DNA from: Collinsella tanakaei
GTDB lineage: Bacteria > Actinomycetota > Coriobacteriia > Coriobacteriales > Coriobacteriaceae
Assembly (NCBI RefSeq): GCF_016900375.1
Contig: NZ_JACJKB010000017.1
Location: 1 to 43,898, forward strand
Direction: 5' to 3'
Length of the DNA stretch: 43,898 bases
Shown here: positions 30,684-40,597 of the stretch, one piece after another
Layout of the letters: each line of letters begins with the position of its first letter
How positions within the stretch are numbered: position 1 is the stretch's first letter
Translations under genes and position numbers: made by a program
Notes under the pieces: generated by a model
What the model was told of the DNA's origin: nothing
What the model saw: only the letters and a program-made list of their open reading frames with translations
Database searches by the model: none

Positions 30684-32876
30684 CTACTCGTCCACGCGGA
30701 CGAAGCGGTAGCTGCGGCTCATGTAGAGCGCCGAGCTCACCGGCAGCGGCAGGCCCATGTCCATAAGGGCGTTGGCGGCGTACACGCGGTCGGAGTTGAC
30801 CTCGCGGTACAGGGCGCCCGGGGTCAGGCCGCGCGGCACGACGTAGCGGGCCTCGCCGTAGCCCTCGGCCTTGGCGATGACGGAGTTCACGATAGCCTCG
30901 GAGCCGTCTTCAGCAGCGAACTCCCACATATAGACGTCGTCGGTCATGGGGTTGCTCAGGCGGTAGTACAGGCCCTCGCGCACGAGACGCTCCATGTCAC
31001 GGAACTGCTGCACCTGGTTGCGGATGATCTCGCAGGCGCGCTCGGGGAGCTCAAGCAGGTCGAGCTCGTAGCCGAAGCCGCCGCCCGACATGGCGATGAG
31101 GCCGCGGGCGGAAAGCGACACGGTGCGGCCGTTGACCTCGTTGGGGCAGGCCGACACGTGGGCGCCCATGACGGAGCAGGGGTAGCCGAAGGAGCTGCCG
31201 TACTGGATGGTCATGCGGTCATGGCCGTCGGTGTTGTCACTCGTCCAGAACTGCGGGGCGTAGTGGAACCAGCCGGCGTCAAAGCGGCCGCCGCCCGCGG
31301 CGCAGCCCTCGATGAGCAGATGCGGGTAGCGCTGCACGAGGCGCTCGAGCACGTCGTAAAGGCCCAGGTAGTAGTCGTACACAACGCGGCCCTGATCGGC
31401 GGTCGCGTGCGAGTAGATGTCGACGATGCTGCGGTTGAAGTCCCACTTGAGGTACTCGATATTGCCCTGGTCGAGCACGGCGCACAGCTGATCGAAGATG
31501 TTCTTGCGCACCTCGGCGCGCGAGAAGTCGAGGACGAGCTGGTCGCGGCCGAGCGCCGGGGCCTTGCCGGGAACGGCGAGCGCCCAGTCGGGGTGCGCAC
31601 GGTAGAGGTCGCTGTTCTCGTTGACCATCTCGGGCTCGACCCAGATGCCGAACTTGACGCCCGCGGCGTTGATGCGCTCGATGAGCTGGCCGAGCGTGCC
31701 GCCGAGCTTCTCCTCGTTGACGGTCCAGTCGCCGAGTGAGCGGAAGTCGTCGTGGCGCTCGCCGAACCAGCCATCGTCCATGACGAGCATGTCCATGCCC
31801 AGGTCGGCGGCCTTCTCGGCAAGGCGCACGAGCTCATCGCCGGTGAAGTTGAAGTAATGGGCCTCCCAGCTGTTCACGAGCACGGGGCGCGGGGCATCGC
31901 GCCACTCGCCACGGCACACGTTCTTGCGGATGCAGCGGTGCAGGTTGTGCGACAGGCGCTCGAGGCCGGCGTTGGAGTAGGTCATGATGATCTCGGGCGC
32001 CACGAGCTGCTCGCCGCCTTCGAGCGGGTAGGAGAACAGCTCGTCGGAGAGGCCCATCTGCATGCGGATCTGCTGGTACTGGGTCTGCTCGACCTCGGCC
32101 TTGAAGTTGCCGCTGTACACGAAGGTCATCGACCACGCACGGCCGGCGGTCTCGGTGGCATCGCGGTCGCACAGGATCATGAACGGGTTGTACTGATGGG
32201 ACGACTGGCCACGGCGGCTGCCCACGCTGAAGCTGCCGGGCAGCACGTGCTGGCGGCTCGGCTTGCGCTCCATGCAGTGCTGGCCGTTGAAGGTGATGAC
32301 GTCGAAGCTGCCGTGAACGAAGTCGAGGCAGGCGGTCTGCAGCTTCTCGACGGTGATGCGGCCGGTGCCCACGTTCTTGACGATGGCCGCGCGCGTGATG
32401 ACGTCGACATCGGGCAGCACGCCGAACAGCAGCTCGACCTCGAGGCCGATGCGCTCGTCGGCAAGCGTCACCGAAAGCGTCTGCGTGTCGTCGGCAGCAT
32501 CGCTGTAGGCTGCGGGCAGGCCGGGCAGCGCGTACTTGCCGTCGCGCATCTCGTGGCGCACGTAGCGCAGGTCGCAGCCGAAGACGCCCTCGCCGTCGCG
32601 AACCTGAAGCAGGGTGCTGCGCAGGTCGCCATTGCCCTGGAAGGGGAACTCCTGCGGCAGGACGTCGAGCGAGTAGGTGCGGTTTGCGACATCGTGCGGG
32701 CAGGCGCAGCAGCCGCTGCGGTCCGCATAGGTGGGCAGGTAGTCCATCGTGCCCTCGCTGCGCGTACCGTAGTACAGATGCAGCAGGTAGCCGTATTCGT
32801 CAACATGCATCTGATAGGTGGTGTTGCGTGTGTGCAGCGTGAAGGTGCGCGTTGCGTCATCAATGCGAATTGACAT
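30684..32876 (-). CDS. aga: Alpha-galactosidase, GH36
   Basis: A 730-residue cytosolic retaining glycosidase that removes terminal alpha-1,6-galactose from melibiose, raffinose and stachyose. N-terminal beta-sandwich, then a (beta/alpha)8 barrel with WEAHYFNFTGDEL and LVMDDGWFGERHDD. The nucleophile is D479 in YLKWDFNRS and the acid/base D547 in TSDNTDGHD, close to the numbering of characterised Lactobacillus GH36 enzymes (D482 and D548). No signal peptide, so sugar is imported intact first. Start 32876 with GAGG 4 nt upstream. It lies last in the minus-strand ABC transporter locus, after a 169-bp gap holding a strong hairpin, which may lower its expression relative to the transporter or mark a separate transcript. 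Confidence 0.95.
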   Translation of the reverse strand: MSIRIDDATRTFTLHTRNTTYQMHVDEYGYLLHLYYGTRSEGTMDYLPTYADRSGCCACPHDVANRTYSLDVLPQEFPFQGNGDLRSTLLQVRDGEGVFGCDLRYVRHEMRDGKYALPGLPAAYSDAADDTQTLSVTLADERIGLEVELLFGVLPDVDVITRAAIVKNVGTGRITVEKLQTACLDFVHGSFDVITFNGQHCMERKPSRQHVLPGSFSVGSRRGQSSHQYNPFMILCDRDATETAGRAWSMTFVYSGNFKAEVEQTQYQQIRMQMGLSDELFSYPLEGGEQLVAPEIIMTYSNAGLERLSHNLHRCIRKNVCRGEWRDAPRPVLVNSWEAHYFNFTGDELVRLAEKAADLGMDMLVMDDGWFGERHDDFRSLGDWTVNEEKLGGTLGQLIERINAAGVKFGIWVEPEMVNENSDLYRAHPDWALAVPGKAPALGRDQLVLDFSRAEVRKNIFDQLCAVLDQGNIEYLKWDFNRSIVDIYSHATADQGRVVYDYYLGLYDVLERLVQRYPHLLIEGCAAGGGRFDAGWFHYAPQFWTSDNTDGHDRMTIQYGSSFGYPCSVMGAHVSACPNEVNGRTVSLSARGLIAMSGGGFGYELDLLELPERACEIIRNQVQQFRDMERLVREGLYYRLSNPMTDDVYMWEFAAEDGSEAIVNSVIAKAEGYGEARYVVPRGLTPGALYREVNSDRVYAANALMDMGLPLPVSSALYMSRSYRFVRVDE

Positions 32877-32949
32877 CGTGCCTCGCTCTGTCTCTTGGTT
32901 TGAAGGGAATGGCGCCGGGATCGTCCGGCAAGTCGGGGGTATTGTACGG

Positions 32950-32979
32950 CAGTTGGGCCCCGTCTCCGGGGCCCAACTG
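32950..32979 (-). other. Strong hairpin between transporter genes and alpha-galactosidase
   Basis: Perfect 13-bp arms (32950-32962 and 32967-32979, CAGTTGGGCCCCG and its complement) with a 4-nt loop, without a T-tract on the minus strand. Candidate partial terminator or mRNA 3'-end stabiliser for the permease genes. Confidence 0.7.
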
Positions 32980-33045
32980 TGAGAGGTTATAAGCTACATC
33001 TGCTATGCATATGTCGCATCATGTGCATGTAATGTCGCAAAACCG

Positions 33046-33891
33046 CTATTTAACCGCACCGTTGGTGACGCCGCCGATGATCTGCTTCTGGGCGACGATG
33101 TAGAAGATGATCATCGGGAGCATGGCCAGCAGGTAGGACGCGAACGCCAGGTTGTAGTTCGTGGAGAATGCGGTCTGGAAGTTCATCTGCGCGAGCGGCA
33201 GCGTGTTCACGCCCTGGCCTCCCATGATGACGAGCGGGGTCATGACGTCGTTCCACACGGCCAGGCCGGTGATGACGGCGACGGTGGCGTGCATGGGCTT
33301 CATGAGCGGGAAGATGACCTTCCAATAGGTGCTCCAGGTGGAGGCGCCGTCCATGCGCGCGGCCTCTTCGAGCGCGATGGGGATGTTACGCAGGTAGCCG
33401 GTGTAGAGCATCATGTTCATGGGCATGTAGAACACGATGTAGAGGATCATGACGCCCACCATGTTGTCCAGGTGCATCACGGCGGTCTGCTTGACGAGCG
33501 GCATCATCAGGATCGCGAAGGGCACGTACATGCCGGCGATGATGAAGTAGTACGACGCCTTGTAGACGCGGCTGTGATCCATGTTGCGGCCGATCGCGTA
33601 GGCGGCGAGGCTGTGGATCAGGATGGACGCCACGACGGCCACGACGGTGATGATCAGCGAATTCAGGAACGAATTGAAGAAGTCGGTGACCTGGATGGCC
33701 TGGATGAAGTTGTCGAGGCTCCAGGAGCTCGGCAGAGACAGGATGCCGGCGATGTCGTTCGTCATCTCGGAGGGATCCTTGAAGGCGATGACGACCGCCA
33801 TGTACAGCGGGAAGATGATGGTGATGAGGCCGATGATGAGCAGGATGGTGATAGGCCAGTTCACCCGCTCTTTAACTTTCTCGTTAGCCAT
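33046..33891 (-). CDS. Sugar ABC transporter permease, MsmG-like
   Basis: A 281-residue inner-membrane permease of the CUT1 class with six predicted helices. The EAA loop that contacts the ATPase reads EEAARMDGASTWSTYWKVIFPLMKP (about residues 180-205). The N-terminus VNWPITILLIIGLITIIFPLYMAVVIAFKDP is typical of MalG/MsmG. The start codon overlaps the stop of the partner permease by one base (TAATG). With the other permease, lipoprotein and ATPase it should import alpha-galactosides, given the GH36 enzyme downstream. Confidence 0.93.
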   Translation of the reverse strand: MANEKVKERVNWPITILLIIGLITIIFPLYMAVVIAFKDPSEMTNDIAGILSLPSSWSLDNFIQAIQVTDFFNSFLNSLIITVVAVVASILIHSLAAYAIGRNMDHSRVYKASYYFIIAGMYVPFAILMMPLVKQTAVMHLDNMVGVMILYIVFYMPMNMMLYTGYLRNIPIALEEAARMDGASTWSTYWKVIFPLMKPMHATVAVITGLAVWNDVMTPLVIMGGQGVNTLPLAQMNFQTAFSTNYNLAFASYLLAMLPMIIFYIVAQKQIIGGVTNGAVK

Positions 33892-34754
33892 TAGAGCTGC
33901 TCCTCCTTACTGTTCAAGAACTTGGTCTGCAGGATGGAGACCACGGCGATCAGGATGAAGAAGATCACCGCGTTGGCGCACTGGTAGCCGAACTGGCCGC
34001 CGGACAGGCCGTTGTTGTAGATGAGGTAGGAGATCGACTCGGTGGACTGGGCGGGACCGCCGGAGGTCATCGAGACGATCTGGTCGAAGACCATCAGCAT
34101 GTCCTTCATCACGAGCACCATGTTGGTGGTGACGCTTGGCATGATGAGGGGGAAGGTGATGTAGCGGAACTTATCCCAGCCGGTGGCGCCGTCGAGGCTG
34201 CCTGCCTCGTAGACGTCTTCGGGCACCGACGACAGGCCGGTGATGTAGATGATCGTGGTCTGCGCGCAGGCCTGCCACACGACGACGACCACGATGGCCA
34301 CCCACGCCCAGTCGGGGTTCGCGAGAATGGATTCGGTGCCGGTGATGGCGGGCACGATGTAGGTGAAGAAGTAGCTGAACACGTAGCCGACGACCAGGCC
34401 GCCCAGGATGCGGGGCACGAAGTAGACGCCGCGCAGTGCGCTCTTGAACTTGATTTTGCTCGAAAGCCCGATGGCCAGCATGAGCGAGATGACGTTCGTG
34501 CCGAGTGTGGCGACGATGGCCACCTTGAACGTGAACAGATACGAGTTCAGGATACGAGTATCGCTGAACATGTCGATGTAGTTCTGGATGCCGACGATGT
34601 TGAAGGCGCCGTAGCCCTTCGAGTCGGTGAAGCTGTACAAAAAGCCCGTGATGAGCGGGATCGTATTGAATGCGCAGAAGAGCACAAGAACCGGAATCAG
34701 AATCGCCATGAAGGTCTTGCGGCGATTCGACCCGATTGCAGCCGTACTTGCCAT
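33891..34754 (-). CDS. Sugar ABC transporter permease, MsmF-like
   Basis: A 287-residue CUT1 permease with six helices. N-terminus RRKTFMAILIPVLVLFCAFNTIPLITGFLYSFTD; EAA loop PEDVYEAGSLDGATGWDKFRYITFPLIMP. It pairs with the MsmG-like subunit, whose gene overlaps it by 1 bp. Start 34754 is preceded by AAGGAGGA. It sits 12 bp after the binding-protein gene, within one transcription unit. Confidence 0.93.
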   Translation of the reverse strand: MASTAAIGSNRRKTFMAILIPVLVLFCAFNTIPLITGFLYSFTDSKGYGAFNIVGIQNYIDMFSDTRILNSYLFTFKVAIVATLGTNVISLMLAIGLSSKIKFKSALRGVYFVPRILGGLVVGYVFSYFFTYIVPAITGTESILANPDWAWVAIVVVVVWQACAQTTIIYITGLSSVPEDVYEAGSLDGATGWDKFRYITFPLIMPSVTTNMVLVMKDMLMVFDQIVSMTSGGPAQSTESISYLIYNNGLSGGQFGYQCANAVIFFILIAVVSILQTKFLNSKEEQL

Positions 34755-34766
34755 AGCGCGTCCTCC

Positions 34767-36053
34767 TTACTGCTGACCCTTGCTGTCCTGTACCTTACGG
34801 ATGACATTGCGGTTGTAGCGTTGCCAATCGGTGTCCCATTTCTCCAGGAACGCGTCGATGTCCTTGTTCAGAAGCATCGTCTGGACCTGCGCGTCGCAAC
34901 CCATGGAGGATGGATAGGAGTGGTCGAGGTAGTCGAGGACGCGGCCCTCGTCCAAGAAGGACTGGATGTCGTCAAACAGCGGATCGAGCTCGAAATCTCC
35001 CTTCAGACAGGGGATGGCGCGCTGGTCGTCGATGTAGGTCTGGATGTTCTCGGCTTGCGACAGGAAATTGATGACCTCATACACGGCGTCCTTGTGCTCG
35101 CAGGTCTCGGCGACGCACCACTGCAGGTCGACGCCGGAGACGACTACGCGGTCCTCGGCGCGCTCCGCCGAGGGCATGGCGAACATGCCGATGTTCATAT
35201 CGGGGTTCACCGAGAGGATCTGCGGTACGGCAAACGAGCCGCAGGGGTACATGGCGCTCTGGCCGCGCGCGAACGCGGTGCAGGCGTCGTTATAGGCATA
35301 GGCGAACGGGCCGGGCTCCGCGTAGTCCAGCAGCTCGAGCATGCGCTCGGCGGGTTCGCGGTAGTAGTCTGCGAACTTGGCCTCGCCGAGGTTCACCTTG
35401 TAATTGAGATCCGACGGGACCATATTCGCCGTGATGGAGTTCCACGGCGACAGGATGGTCCACGTGTCGAGGTAGCCCAGGTAGATGGGGTAGATATCGG
35501 GTGTTTCACTCTGGATCTGCTTGAACAAGGCGATCAGCTCGTCCCAGGTCTCGGGAATCATCCAGCCGTGCTCCTCGAACATATCCTTGTTGTAGAGCAT
35601 GCCGGCGGCGTTCGCTACATAGGGCACGCCGTAGATGCCCTCCATGGGTACGTAGGTCACGCTGTCGAGGATGTCGATGTAGGCGTCCTGTACGTCGTTG
35701 AGGGTCGGGCAGTCGGAGACGTCGGCGAGAATCTGGGAGTCGGTGAAGCTCGCGTAGTCACCATCGCCACCGATGCCGATGACATCGGGGTAGTTCTCAC
35801 GCACGAAGCGCGTCTTCATGACGGTCACGGCGTCTGCCGGGCTCTGGATATTGAGGTAGATGTCATCGTGCGCCGCGTTGAACTCCTCCATGAGGTGCTC
35901 GAAGATGCTCACGGCCTCCTGCTTGTAGCTGACGATCTCAACCTCGATCTTGCCGTCTGCGCGCTCGGTGGTGCAGCCGCTGAACAGCAGGCCTGCTGCT
36001 CCGGTAGCCGCTCCTCCCAGGAGCGCGCGGCGGGAAATGGGTTTGTTCAGCAT
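34767..36053 (-). CDS. Sugar-binding lipoprotein (family 1 extracellular solute-binding protein)
   Basis: A 428-residue substrate-binding protein. The leader combines a twin-arginine motif (ISRRALLGG) with a lipobox (LLFSGC, cysteine near residue 26), so it is probably Tat-exported and lipid-anchored. The mature part has the usual features: FNAAHDDIYLNIQ, GVPYVANAAGMLYNKDMFEEHGWMIPETWDEL and FARGQSAMYPCGSF. Start 36053 has GGAAGGAGG upstream. It would hand oligosaccharide to the two permeases; raffinose-family sugars are inferred from the GH36 gene. Confidence 0.93.
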   Translation of the reverse strand: MLNKPISRRALLGGAATGAAGLLFSGCTTERADGKIEVEIVSYKQEAVSIFEHLMEEFNAAHDDIYLNIQSPADAVTVMKTRFVRENYPDVIGIGGDGDYASFTDSQILADVSDCPTLNDVQDAYIDILDSVTYVPMEGIYGVPYVANAAGMLYNKDMFEEHGWMIPETWDELIALFKQIQSETPDIYPIYLGYLDTWTILSPWNSITANMVPSDLNYKVNLGEAKFADYYREPAERMLELLDYAEPGPFAYAYNDACTAFARGQSAMYPCGSFAVPQILSVNPDMNIGMFAMPSAERAEDRVVVSGVDLQWCVAETCEHKDAVYEVINFLSQAENIQTYIDDQRAIPCLKGDFELDPLFDDIQSFLDEGRVLDYLDHSYPSSMGCDAQVQTMLLNKDIDAFLEKWDTDWQRYNRNVIRKVQDSKGQQ

Positions 36054-36074
36054 GCGAAAAGCCTCCTTCCGCGC

Positions 36075-37190
<1,116 letters not shown>

Positions 37191-37605
37191 TGCGTAACCC
37201 CTTCCTGTATGCCCGTTCATCCAGCTACGTCAGACGGGCAGTTCTTACTGCGGGTTTTATACTAAGTTAGCCATTTTGCGAGCTTTAGCATCCATGAAGG
37301 TATACAAACTGATGGAGTTCGTGATGGTGCAGGAAAACAGCTATGGAAAAGGGGACTGAAAAAGGGATGTGTTCGGCAAACGGCGCGAATCGGTCCGGAA
37401 ACGGTTTTTCTTCAAAATCGCATTTACGCAAGTCATCTGCAGAAATGCCATCTACCAGCGCAAATGATGGAAAACACGCATAACGGTAGAAAATATACCA
37501 ATTTGGGAAAGAAAAATCGCAAAAACTAATATACAGTGATAGAGCGATTTACGACATATCGAACCATCCGAGAATGCATCATGCGGAAGTGGGAGGGCGC
37601 GGGCC
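37191..37605. promoter_or_regulatory. Divergent control region between the sugar operon and its AraC regulator
   Basis: No gene. On the minus strand TATAAA (37261-37256) is a likely -10 for the transporter operon, followed in the leader by a hairpin TGCCCGT/ACGGGCA (37210-37216 with 37234-37240). The middle is unusually AT-rich. AAAATCGCA occurs twice in the same direction (near 37414 and 37506), a candidate AraC half-site pair; TATACA or TAATAT near 37530 may be the regulator's -10. Confidence 0.4.
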
Positions 37606-38460
37606 ATGCCGATGCACGAGATCGTCTCGTCGACGTTTTCCAGGGGTAAGTACATCGATCTGATGCCGTACCAGTATGGGCGCGAGGTCTGCACGCCCGG
37701 TCACGCGTTCGGACCGTTCCGCCGCAGCCATTACCTGTTCCACTACATCATCGCCGGACGCGGTACGCTCGTGGCGTCCGACGAGTCGGGCAAGCAGACG
37801 ACCTACCACCTGCAGGCGGGCGAGGGTTTCATGATCTTCCCCGGTCAGGTGAACACCTACTATGCGGATATGGAAGACCCATGGGAATATATCTGGGTGG
37901 AGTTCGACGGCATCAGGGTCAAGGAGTCCCTGTCGTTTGCCGGCATGATGGAGTCCTCTCCCATCTACCGCGCGGATAAAACCGATATGCGCGAGGTCAT
38001 GGAGCAGGAGATGCGCTACCTGGTCGACCATCAGGACGACTCGGCCTTCCAGCTCATCGGCCACACCTACCTGTTCTTGGACAGTCTGCTGCGCTCCGCG
38101 GTGACGCCGCGTGCGACCGCGACGAGCAAGCTGCAGGACCTCTACATTCGCGAGGCCATGACCTATATCGAGCAGAACTACCAAAACGGCATCACGGTGG
38201 AGGACATCGCCCGTCAGACGGGGCTCAACCGCAGCTACTTCGGCAAGATCTTCAAGAGCGCCACGGACAAATCGCCCCAGCAGTACCTCATCGACTTCCG
38301 CATGACCAAGGCGGCCCAGCTGCTCAAGCTCACGGCGCTGTCGGTGGGCGAGGTCGGCCGCGCGGTGGGCTACCCCAACCAGCTGCACTTCTCGCGCGCC
38401 TTCAAGAGCACCTTCGGCCTGTGCCCGCGCGAGTGGCGCCGCGAGAACGCCAAGGTGTAG
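37606..38460 (+). CDS. AraC-family regulator, MsmR/RafR-like
   Basis: A 284-residue regulator. The N-terminal cupin (about 20-120) reads HYIIAGRGTLVASDESG and AGEGFMIFPGQVNTYYAD, which should bind the inducing sugar. The C-terminal pair of HTH motifs (about 185-284) includes ITVEDIARQTGLNRSYFGKIFKSATDKSPQQYLIDFRM and VGEVGRAVGYPNQLHFSRAFKSTFGLCPREWR, the full AraC signature. GGGAGG lies 9 nt before ATG 37606; ATG 37612 is possible. Divergent from the transporter operon, which it probably activates in response to raffinose or melibiose. Confidence 0.93.
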   Translation: MPMHEIVSSTFSRGKYIDLMPYQYGREVCTPGHAFGPFRRSHYLFHYIIAGRGTLVASDESGKQTTYHLQAGEGFMIFPGQVNTYYADMEDPWEYIWVEFDGIRVKESLSFAGMMESSPIYRADKTDMREVMEQEMRYLVDHQDDSAFQLIGHTYLFLDSLLRSAVTPRATATSKLQDLYIREAMTYIEQNYQNGITVEDIARQTGLNRSYFGKIFKSATDKSPQQYLIDFRMTKAAQLLKLTALSVGEVGRAVGYPNQLHFSRAFKSTFGLCPREWRRENAKV

Positions 38461-38519
38461 ACGCGCTTTGCGAATCGATGGGAATGGGGCCGGCAGGCGC
38501 GCTGCCCGCTGCTCCGTGC

Positions 38520-38525
38520 TACCAT
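38520..38525 (+). promoter_or_regulatory. -10-like box for ppaC
   Basis: TACCAT followed by AAGG, 40 bp before the ppaC start. Confidence 0.4.
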
Positions 38526-38565
38526 AAGGACGTTTGCAAACCACCTCGCACCTTGGAGGAAATCC

Positions 38566-39492
38566 ATGAGCAACGTTCTCGTTTTCGGTCACCAGAACCC
38601 CGATAACGACGCCATCATGAGCGCCGTCGTCCTCTCCCAGCTGCTGAACCAGGTCAACTACAACGGCGATACCTACCAGGCCTGCTGCCTGGGTCCGCTG
38701 CCCGCTGAGTCCGCCAAGCTGCTGGCCGACGCCGGCATCGACGAGCCCCAGCTGATCGAGTCCGTCGAGGAGGGCCAGAAGGTCGTCCTGACCGACCACA
38801 ACGAGGCCGGCCAGTCCGTCGCGGGCCTCGAGGGCGCGCAGATCGTCGGCGTGGTCGACCACCATCGCTTCGGCGGCTTCACCACCGCGGCCCCGCTGCA
38901 CATCATCGCGCTGCCCTGGGGCTCCTCCTGCTCCATCGTGGCCAAGCTCTTCGACGTCCTCGGCGTCGTTCCCACCGACACCCAGGCCAAGCTGCTGCTG
39001 TCGGCCATGATGACCGACACCCTCATGCTCAAGAGCCCCACGGCGACCGATATCGACGCCGCCATCGCCGCCAAGCTCGGCGAGCAGCTGGGCGTCGACC
39101 CGGTCAAGTTCGGCATGGAGGTCTTCCTCACCCGTCCGTCCGGCTCCTTCACGGCCGAGCAGATGGTCGGCAACGACATCAAGCAGTTCGAGGTCGGCGA
39201 CAAGAAGCTGCTCATCGGTCAGTATGAGACGGTCGACAAGACCCGCGCGCTCGGCATGATCCCCGAGATCCGCGAGGCCATGCGCGCCTATCAGGCCGAG
39301 AAGGGTGCCGACGGCATCGTTTTGTGCCTGACCGACATCATGGAGGAGGGCTCGCAGGTGCTCTTCGAGGGCGAGACCGCCGTGGCTCAGAAGGGCCTGG
39401 GCGTCGCCGATGTCGCCGAGGGCGTGTGGATGCCCGGCGTGCTGTCGCGCAAGAAGCAGGTCGCCGCGCCCATCCTCGCCGCCGCCGAGTAG
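38566..39492 (+). CDS. ppaC: Manganese-dependent inorganic pyrophosphatase, family II
   Basis: A 308-residue cytosolic DHH-family enzyme that hydrolyses pyrophosphate and so drives biosynthetic reactions. Metal motifs: FGHQNPDNDAI (8-18), LTDHNE (75-80) and VVDHHR (the DHH signature near 96-101), plus the C-terminal DHHA2 domain with GSFTAEQM and an SRKKQV substrate-binding stretch near the end. Full length (about 305-310 is usual). Start 38566 has GGAGGAAAT upstream; own promoter and following hairpins. Codon use is highly biased toward C/G-ending codons, typical of a highly expressed gene. Confidence 0.97.
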   Translation: MSNVLVFGHQNPDNDAIMSAVVLSQLLNQVNYNGDTYQACCLGPLPAESAKLLADAGIDEPQLIESVEEGQKVVLTDHNEAGQSVAGLEGAQIVGVVDHHRFGGFTTAAPLHIIALPWGSSCSIVAKLFDVLGVVPTDTQAKLLLSAMMTDTLMLKSPTATDIDAAIAAKLGEQLGVDPVKFGMEVFLTRPSGSFTAEQMVGNDIKQFEVGDKKLLIGQYETVDKTRALGMIPEIREAMRAYQAEKGADGIVLCLTDIMEEGSQVLFEGETAVAQKGLGVADVAEGVWMPGVLSRKKQVAAPILAAAE

Positions 39493-39514
39493 CCTGATCG
39501 CAAGCTGTCTCTTC

Positions 39515-39584
39515 AATGCCCGGTGCCGCGTGATGCGGTGCCGGGCATTGTCTTCCGGCTGCGCGCAACGGTGCCGGAAGACAA
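39515..39584 (+). terminator. Two adjoining hairpins after ppaC
   Basis: 39515-39549: a 15-bp stem with two mismatches (AATGCCCGGTGCCGC and partner), 5-nt loop. 39548-39584: a perfect 12-bp stem (TTGTCTTCCGGC with GCCGGAAGACAA), 13-nt loop. They overlap by two bases, so the two cannot both extend fully. No long T-tract. From 39585 to 39792 I see no gene and no clear signal except AT-rich TTTACATTGAGAATAACG near 39739. Confidence 0.6.
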
Positions 39585-39792
39585 GCTGGGCGCCCCTGCG
39601 ACCGCCGGCGGCGAATCCAGCCTTATTCCCGGGGCCGGCATCAATTCGAGATCCCCGGTGAAGCGCCCGCGCCTGCCGTCCTCTTTCCAAGGGTCGCTTC
39701 GCCCTCTTTGAACGGCAATCGGCGGGTCATACCCTGTTTACATTGAGAATAACGATGCGTGCCGATCGCGTATGCCGCGGCGATAGCTCCGC

Positions 39793-39828
39793 ATGCAGGC
39801 GGCCTCCTGCATAAGCCTCGTCAGAGGC
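39793..39828 (-). terminator. Hairpins at the end of the thi operon
   Basis: GCCTC/GAGGC (39815-39819 with 39824-39828) overlaps the thiE stop codon, and ATGCAGG/CCTGCAT (39793-39799 with 39806-39812) follows. Neither has a proper T-tract, so termination is only probable. Confidence 0.4.
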
Positions 39829-40540
39829 GCATGTAGCCCGACATGCGGCAGGCTCCTGCGGCCTTGGTCTGGCGGATCTGTTGCTCGGTGGTGTCGGTGA
39901 CGCCGCCCAGGGCGAGCACCGGAACATGGGCCCGGGCGATAACCGCGTTGAGGAAATCCAGGCCGCGCCCGGGCAGCGGCTTGCACGACGGGGCGAAGAC
40001 AGGGCTGGCAATGAGGTAGTCTGCGCCCAGGGCCTCCGCGCCGACGACCTCGTCCAGCTCGTGAACGTTGGTGCCCACCAGCTCAAAGCCCGCCGGGCGG
40101 CCCGTGCGCGCCAGCACGGGCAGCGGCAGGTGCAGGCTCCGAGCGCCCGCGCGCCGGGCGGGCTCGACAAAGGAGTGGGCGATGAAGGCGACGTGCGCGC
40201 GCTCGCAGGCTGCGCGCACGTCGCGCGCCAAGCGCTCGTAGGCGTCTGGCGCCAGGTCCTTCTCGCGCAGGACCAGTGCGTCGACCTTGCCGGCCAGCCG
40301 CTCCACCTGATCGGGAAGCGGGCGTGTGCAGTTGTGCCGATCCGTTATCGCCACGCGAGCGAATTGTCCGGATGAGAAGAGCACGGCAAGGCTCGGTGCG
40401 CCAGCGGGTGCCGTTCCAGCGCCGGCGGCAGCCGGGGCGGACGTCTGCATGGCGGCAGGACTGGCCGCCCCGGTCGTCCCCGCGGCACCGACGGCCCTCA
40501 CCTCCATTGATCGACCGGATGCGATATGCTCGTCAACCAT
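39821..40540 (-). CDS. thiE: Thiamine-phosphate synthase
   Basis: Couples the thiazole phosphate made by the upstream genes to HMP-pyrophosphate, giving thiamine phosphate. The TIM-barrel motifs are readable though divergent: VAITDRHNC, ALVLREKDL, HSFVEPA, VGTNVHELDEVVGAEALGADYLIASPVFAPSCKP, and VPVLALGGV. 239 residues in total, of which the first ~55 are an Ala/Gly/Thr-rich low-complexity extension not usual for ThiE. Start 40540 follows GAGAGGAGC. The GGV phosphate-binding region is followed by a shortened C-terminus. Last gene of the minus-strand thi operon. Confidence 0.85.
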   Translation of the reverse strand: MVDEHIASGRSMEVRAVGAAGTTGAASPAAMQTSAPAAAGAGTAPAGAPSLAVLFSSGQFARVAITDRHNCTRPLPDQVERLAGKVDALVLREKDLAPDAYERLARDVRAACERAHVAFIAHSFVEPARRAGARSLHLPLPVLARTGRPAGFELVGTNVHELDEVVGAEALGADYLIASPVFAPSCKPLPGRGLDFLNAVIARAHVPVLALGGVTDTTEQQIRQTKAAGACRMSGYMRL

Positions 40541-40597
40541 AGCGCTCCTCTCTGAGTTTTCGTTGATCGGCGCATCGCCTGCGGGCGGGCGCGGCGG

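Noticed and set aside
39585-39792. A small gene between ppaC and thiE
   Set aside because: Short plus-strand frames of 62-83 residues pass through the ppaC terminator hairpins and have no ribosome site.
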